Shown: piece after piece, positions 7,179 through 10,897 of the stretch
How positions within the stretch are numbered: the first letter of the stretch is position 1
How the letters are laid out: every line of letters starts with the position of its first letter
Assembly (NCBI RefSeq): GCF_001655005.1
Contig: NZ_LXET01000048.1
Location: 1 to 10,897 of the forward strand
DNA length: 10,897 nt
Origin: Hafnia paralvei ATCC 29927
GTDB taxonomy: Bacteria; Pseudomonadota; Gammaproteobacteria; Enterobacterales; Enterobacteriaceae
Reading direction: 5' to 3'
Notes under the pieces: generated by a model
Databases searched by the model: none
Told to the model about the DNA's origin: nothing
What the model saw: the letters and a program-made list of their open reading frames with translations, nothing else
Program-made: the position numbers and the translations under genes

Positions 7179-7543
7179 TTTTATTCTTCAACGCCCATCA
7201 ATGAAAAAGACGTAGAATCAGATATCCAGAGTAATAAATAGACTCCCTAACCAAAAAAGAGAAACGTGCGTATTGACTCTTATACAAAGAGGTTGGCGTT
7301 GGTGATGACCACGCCTTAATATCATTATCTTTTGCAATCAAAGAATATATTATTGAAGGAATGCATCTTCTTCATATTATTAACCTGTGGGATATTACCA
7401 ATATCAAAAAATAATTCATAAAGAGAACATTACTACAGGATAGTATTCGTTCAGTATTATTCACATCAGCACCGCTAAAAACCAAGATGGAAAACTCACA
7501 GATAATAACGATCGCCACTCAGCCTAGAGACATTTTCTGAATG
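7179..7543. other. AT-rich intergenic stretch with no convincing gene
   Basis: This gap between the convergent ends of yphH and the cytochrome gene is clearly more AT-rich than its neighbours. The longest open pieces are very short, for instance a 17-codon ATG frame at 7361 and a ~27-codon frame without a start near 7440-7525. The latter has a protein-like run (HISTAKNQDGKLTDNN) but nothing I recognise. A hairpin GGCG(T)TGGT-GATG-ACCACGCC at 7295-7315 is followed by a T-richer stretch and may terminate yphH. A small dyad GATATT-ACC-AATATC sits at 7391-7405. It may be a decayed gene or simply spacer. Confidence 0.5.
7295..7315 (+). terminator. Possible weak terminator hairpin after yphH
   Basis: GGCG then TGGT pairs with ACCA then CGCC around a GATG loop, giving 8 bp with one bulged T. 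It is followed by TTAATATCATTATCTTTT, which is T-rich but not a clean U-tract. It lies about 115 bp past the yphH stop. The role is inferred only from fold and position. Confidence 0.3.
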
Positions 7544-7587
7544 GATGGAGCCTAATACAACGGCTCCATCCCCTTTGACTTCAAAGG
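7544..7587 (-). terminator. Two adjacent hairpins after the cytochrome gene
   Basis: Immediately after the cytochrome stop, on the minus strand, CCTTTG pairs with CAAAGG (7572-7587). One base later GATGGAGCC pairs perfectly with GGCTCCATC over a 9-nt loop (7544-7570). The second is a strong 9-bp stem. Neither is followed by a good U-tract on either strand, so this may be a 3'-end stabiliser or a factor-assisted terminator. By position it could serve both convergent genes. Confidence 0.55.
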
Positions 7588-8772
7588 TTATTTATCAAGT
7601 TCCTTACGTACTTTTCCAACCTGCTCAGGCGTGATCGGTTCTGCTTTATTGCCCCAGCTACCGCGTAGATAGCTCATCAAATCCGCGGCCTGCCGATCGT
7701 CCAGCGCCCAGCCGTAACCTGGCATGCCGTATGACATATGTTGCTGCGTAACCGGTGTTTGCGCGCCGTCGAGCACCACACGGATAAGCGTTTGCGGATT
7801 ATCAGCATTAACGGTCAGATTACCTGCTAAGCGAGGAATCGTGTAATCCACGCCTTCGCCTTTGGTGTTATGGCAGGTTGAACAATAGCGAGCATAGGTT
7901 TGAGCGCCAGACTGCATTGACGCTGCCGTCGGTGCTTTCACTTCGGCATCATTCGGCAACGCTTCCAGACTCAGTAAGTAAGTCGCAATGCCATTGAGAT
8001 CGCTATCGGTGAGGTACTGTGAACTGTGCGTCACGACCTCGCCCATTGGGCCGCTTAGCGCAGCGTGGCGGCTACGCCCGCTTTTCAGCAATGCCACCAG
8101 ATCGTCTTTGCTGACGTTAAGACCACGCAGCGATGGCGCATACCAGCCATCCAGCTCCGCGCCATTCAAGAAACGCAGCTCGGCCTGATCCATTCCCTGC
8201 TCTTGCATCGCCCAACCACGCGGGGTATGGCATGCACCGCAGTGGCCTGCACCTTGCACCAAATAGGCACCGCGATTCCACTCATCGCCTTTTTCCGACT
8301 GCGGCTGATAAACCCCCTCTTGCAGGAAGAGTGAATTCCAGATGCCCAGCGGCCAACGCATCGACAATGGCCAAGGAATATCACTTTTCTGATTTTCCAC
8401 GGACTGTGGTTTCACTTCAGTCATCAGATAATCGTACAGGGCACGCATATCTTCAGGCGTCATTTTGGCGTATGACGTGTATGGCATCGCTGGGTACAGA
8501 TGGTGCCCATCTTTCGCGATCCCCTGCCGCATCGCTTTATCAAAATCCTCAAAACTATAGCTGCCAATGCCGTGTGTTTTATCTGGCGTAATGTTGGTAG
8601 CATAAATATTACCCAGAGGGGTCGCAAAACGCATGCCTCCAGCTAACGCCTGCCCCTGAGGAGACGTATGACAAGCGGCACAGTCGCCAGCTTTTGCCAC
8701 GTACTCACCGGCCGACATCGCATTAGCGCCTACGCTTGTCGCAAGCAGCGTCAGCATCATTAACGGTTTCAT
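7588..8772 (-). CDS. Triheme c-type cytochrome, dehydrogenase electron-transfer subunit
   Basis: A 394-residue exported cytochrome c. A Sec signal peptide (MKPLMMLTLLATSVGANA, 1-18) is followed by three heme-binding motifs: CAACH (31-35), CGACH (178-182) and CSTCH (297-301). Candidate Met sixth ligands follow each heme: Met96 in PAMPY, Met243 in GPMG and Met350 in GMPGYG. Three cytochrome c domains in one chain is the layout of the cytochrome subunits of membrane-bound alcohol, gluconate and sorbitol dehydrogenases, which pass electrons to ubiquinone. The start codon overlaps the stop of the flavoprotein gene (ATGA) and has a perfect AAGGAG five bases upstream, so the two are made together. 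It therefore probably accepts electrons from that flavoprotein in the periplasm. It needs the Ccm heme-attachment system, which is not in this window. Confidence 0.9.
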   Translation of the reverse strand: MKPLMMLTLLATSVGANAMSAGEYVAKAGDCAACHTSPQGQALAGGMRFATPLGNIYATNITPDKTHGIGSYSFEDFDKAMRQGIAKDGHHLYPAMPYTSYAKMTPEDMRALYDYLMTEVKPQSVENQKSDIPWPLSMRWPLGIWNSLFLQEGVYQPQSEKGDEWNRGAYLVQGAGHCGACHTPRGWAMQEQGMDQAELRFLNGAELDGWYAPSLRGLNVSKDDLVALLKSGRSRHAALSGPMGEVVTHSSQYLTDSDLNGIATYLLSLEALPNDAEVKAPTAASMQSGAQTYARYCSTCHNTKGEGVDYTIPRLAGNLTVNADNPQTLIRVVLDGAQTPVTQQHMSYGMPGYGWALDDRQAADLMSYLRGSWGNKAEPITPEQVGKVRKELDK

Positions 8773-10679
8773 ACGTTCTCCTTATTCATCGCCGTAAGTT
8801 CGTTCACTGCTCTCCAAGCCTGATCGACGGCCGAGTTGGCATACGGGCTCCAATCAGAATCCGAGTTTGCAATGGTGATGCGCCCTATCGGCTGGCGGGC
8901 GGTATGAATAATTTGCTCAGCTTCTTTTTCATCATCGAATAAACCGTTCAGGAAATAGGAATAACCGTGTGACCAGCGGTTAACCGTAATGGCCTGAATA
9001 TCGCGCTGATGATCGAAGCCAGCGGCACCAAACATGCCCTGTAGCTGCTCGCGGATCATTTTTTCATGGACTTCGAACGGCGTGCCCAGCAACAGAGCTC
9101 GTCCTTTACGCGACTGCTCACGTGGGCTTAAGCCGCTTCCTGGCAGCGTTGGCACATAAACCATGTGTAATCCAATCGGCTGATTAGGATCACGCGGATG
9201 TTCATAGCCTCCCATATTCACGGGATAGTCCAGCTTGACTCTGCTATACGGCGCAGCGGGAGAATAGATTTCATGCACGCCCAGTTTCATAAACGGCTGC
9301 CAGTTACGGATCACCACTTTGGAGTAAACCAGCGGCGATTTGACGTTTTCCTTCAGCGCTGCCGCCTGTTTCTCAGGCATTTCCGGTACTAAATAAGGAA
9401 TCATCATGTTGTAACCCGCCATCACAACTTGACCGGCGCGCACCCGATGCAGCTTATCTCCGGTCAGATAGGTCACATCAACGGCCTGTTTTCCCTGCTC
9501 GCTAACGTTCGCCACATGCACGCCCGTGCTATTCAGACGCAGGCGTACCGGAGAGTCTTTTTTATCGAGTTGGCTGTAATCAAATTTCGCCAACACGATG
9601 CTTTCCATACTGTCGCCCAGCGCGACCGCAGGAATTAAATGACGAACCATCAAGCGCGCCAAACCGGCATTACCATCAGGGAAATGGAAAATATAAGGCT
9701 CATCCAAATCGGCCAAGGACTCTGCGTCAAGCGGAGGCAAATTCATTCCATCCAGCCCTGGTAACGCACAAATGCGAGCGTCGCTACACGAAGTAGCATC
9801 AATGCCAACCGCTTGGAAGTCGTTCGTCCTTTGCTGGAAATAACGGATCGCAATTTCACTAAGACCCACTTTTTCCCGCAGGAATTGACTGTAACTATGG
9901 CTATCTAACCACGCCACTTTTTCATCAGTATCCAGTTCTGGCAGGTAATCTTTCTGCTCGGTGTGCAGCGCAATCAGCGCGTTACGATCGGATTCAGACA
10001 GCGGGAAATCGTTAATAAACGCGGTGATGTCACGCCCGTTTAAACGATCCGGCGCAATATCATCCGCTACCGCACGTCCGGGATCGCCGTTAACAATCTT
10101 ATCTACACCAAAGTTTTTACGATCGAAGTAAACGCCACGGCTGAGTTTGAGATCGGGATAGAAATTCTGATCGAAATCTTTCGCCATCTGCTCAATATCA
10201 ACGTTAAGCGTTTTCAGCAATCCCATCGCAACAGGGCTAAAGTTGGTTCGTGGTGATTGAAAAGACTCACTGCCGCCGTAGCCAAGAATCGTTTTACCTT
10301 CAACGTTAAATTCATTGCGCTTGGCATGACCACCGAAGTCATCATGGTTATCCAACAACAAAATGCGCTGATTTTTACCCTGTAGCTGCTGCCAAAAACA
10401 GGCAGCCGCCAAGCCGCTAATTCCCGCCCCTACAACAACCAAGTCAAACTGTTCCTCGACGGGAACACTTTTCGGATCGAAATGTTTACCTTCACGCCCC
10501 AAGAGATGCGCGGCTTCAAACGATCCTGGATGATTGCCGCGTAAGCCCGTTAGCGTCGGCGGATAGTACAGACTTTGGGTTAAAGCCTGAGGTGATGCAC
10601 GTAGTGCCTGCCAGGGTGTTAGCCCCGCTGCAATGGTAATTGCCATCCCATTGAGAAAGTCACGTCTAGTGATGCTCAT
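8769..10679 (-). CDS. Tat-exported FAD oxidoreductase, spermidine dehydrogenase (SpdH)-like
   Basis: A 636-residue flavoprotein. The N-terminus has a twin-arginine signal (TRRDFLNG, 4-11, then a hydrophobic stretch, with likely cleavage near LRA, 26-28), so it folds with cofactor before export to the periplasm. A dinucleotide-binding fold starts at FDLVVVGAGISGLAAA (78-93, GxGxxG), and the acidic end of the second strand is LLLDNHDDFGGHAKR (107-121). The segment YYPPTLTGLRGNHPGSFEAAH (38-58) and the DNHDDFGGHA block are what I associate with SpdH of Pseudomonas and Citrobacter, which cleaves spermidine. A different amine or alcohol substrate cannot be excluded. The start has GGGAAG four bases upstream of the ATG. 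The stop overlaps the triheme cytochrome start, which points to a two-subunit respiratory dehydrogenase. Confidence 0.8.
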   Translation of the reverse strand: MSITRRDFLNGMAITIAAGLTPWQALRASPQALTQSLYYPPTLTGLRGNHPGSFEAAHLLGREGKHFDPKSVPVEEQFDLVVVGAGISGLAAACFWQQLQGKNQRILLLDNHDDFGGHAKRNEFNVEGKTILGYGGSESFQSPRTNFSPVAMGLLKTLNVDIEQMAKDFDQNFYPDLKLSRGVYFDRKNFGVDKIVNGDPGRAVADDIAPDRLNGRDITAFINDFPLSESDRNALIALHTEQKDYLPELDTDEKVAWLDSHSYSQFLREKVGLSEIAIRYFQQRTNDFQAVGIDATSCSDARICALPGLDGMNLPPLDAESLADLDEPYIFHFPDGNAGLARLMVRHLIPAVALGDSMESIVLAKFDYSQLDKKDSPVRLRLNSTGVHVANVSEQGKQAVDVTYLTGDKLHRVRAGQVVMAGYNMMIPYLVPEMPEKQAAALKENVKSPLVYSKVVIRNWQPFMKLGVHEIYSPAAPYSRVKLDYPVNMGGYEHPRDPNQPIGLHMVYVPTLPGSGLSPREQSRKGRALLLGTPFEVHEKMIREQLQGMFGAAGFDHQRDIQAITVNRWSHGYSYFLNGLFDDEKEAEQIIHTARQPIGRITIANSDSDWSPYANSAVDQAWRAVNELTAMNKENV

Positions 10680-10727
10680 AATGCTTCCCAGTTTTATTTT
10701 AAGAATTGAAATCGAAGGAAAAACACA

Positions 10728-10748
10728 GTTATTTTACATAAAAATAAC
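10728..10748. promoter_or_regulatory. AT-rich 8-bp-arm dyad upstream of the flavoprotein gene
   Basis: GTTATTTT (10728-10735) and AAAATAAC (10741-10748) are perfect inverted arms around ACATA, centred about 60 bp upstream of the flavoprotein ATG. This is a typical operator position and shape. The AT-rich arms recall sites bound by ROK repressors of the Mlc/NagC type, but I did not find the same dyad in the yph control region. No confident -35/-10 pair could be assigned. The regulator is unknown. Confidence 0.45.
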
Positions 10749-10784
10749 ATGATAGGGGGATAAAAAATGTGGGGGAGATAGTGT

Positions 10785-10897
10785 TAATGCACTGAAATCT
10801 ACATGGGCATTGTGTAAGGTTTCGGGCGCCTAATGTACTGAAACCTACAGAGAGCTGTGTAAGGTTTCGTACGCCTAATGCATCGAATATCACATAA
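10785..10897 (-). repeat. Second array of the palindromic repeat, opposite orientation
   Basis: The same repeat family as at the left end, read on the minus strand. A half unit (10785-10805, only the CATGTAGATTTCAGTGCATTA arm) is followed by two fuller copies spaced 45 bp (GGTTTCGGGCGCCTAATG at 10818 and GGTTTCGTACGCCTAATG at 10863). In the first full copy the outer arm reads AGGTTTC, pairing perfectly with GAAACCT, whereas the left-hand units have an A-C mismatch there. The last copy is diverged in its distal arm (CATCGAATATCACAT). The array begins just upstream of the flavoprotein promoter region and runs off the window edge. Confidence 0.8.

Noticed and set aside
8133..8591. 152-codon plus-strand open frame opposite the cytochrome gene
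   Set aside because: Antisense shadow; the minus strand encodes all three heme motifs in an intact frame.
1..10897. Composite mobile element bounded by inverted repeats
   Set aside because: The terminal repeats are multi-copy palindromic units, there is no transposase or integrase between them, and no target duplication can be identified.

Overview
The window looks like chromosomal DNA of an enterobacterium (Enterobacterales). Four genes match the layout of the poorly characterised Escherichia coli yph locus: a YphB-type epimerase, a YphG-type two-domain protein, and a YphH-type ROK regulator divergent from yphG. Shine-Dalgarno sites, codon use and intermediate GC also fit. A Hafnia-like genus is a guess and cannot be settled from sequence alone. 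No phage, integrase, IS element, rRNA or tRNA was seen.

Layout. Positions 1-206 hold a tandem array of four palindromic units with a 46-bp period. The last unit supplies the stop codon of the first gene. Positions 180-5817 (minus strand, read right to left) form an apparent operon: yphG (mutarotase-like domain plus TPRs), then an XylE-like sugar/H+ symporter, then a yphB-like aldose 1-epimerase. The last two overlap by one base. Positions 5818-5933 are a divergent control region, and 5934-7178 (plus) encode the yphH-like ROK repressor. Positions 7179-7587 are an AT-rich gap with no convincing gene and two hairpins at its right end. Positions 7588-10679 (minus) carry a coupled pair: a Tat-exported flavoprotein resembling spermidine dehydrogenase, then a triheme c-type cytochrome overlapping it by 4 bp. 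Positions 10680-10897 hold an AT-rich dyad upstream of the flavoprotein gene, then more of the same palindromic repeat in the opposite orientation.

How the genes may work together. The left cluster reads as a self-contained sugar uptake and handling module. The MFS porter imports a monosaccharide, the epimerase interconverts its anomers, YphG acts through a mutarotase-like domain and a TPR scaffold of unknown role, and the ROK protein probably senses the sugar or a derivative. In E. coli as I recall it, the transporter of this locus is an ABC system (YphDEF); here one MFS porter fills that place. The right cluster reads as a periplasmic dehydrogenase: the flavoprotein oxidises a substrate (a polyamine if the SpdH assignment holds) and passes electrons to the triheme cytochrome and on to the respiratory chain. 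Nothing in the sequence ties the two clusters together.

The most interesting points are the structured repeat family at both ends, including one copy that forms a protein C-terminus, the uncharacterised YphG-centred sugar system with an altered transporter pocket, and the flavoprotein-triheme cytochrome pair.
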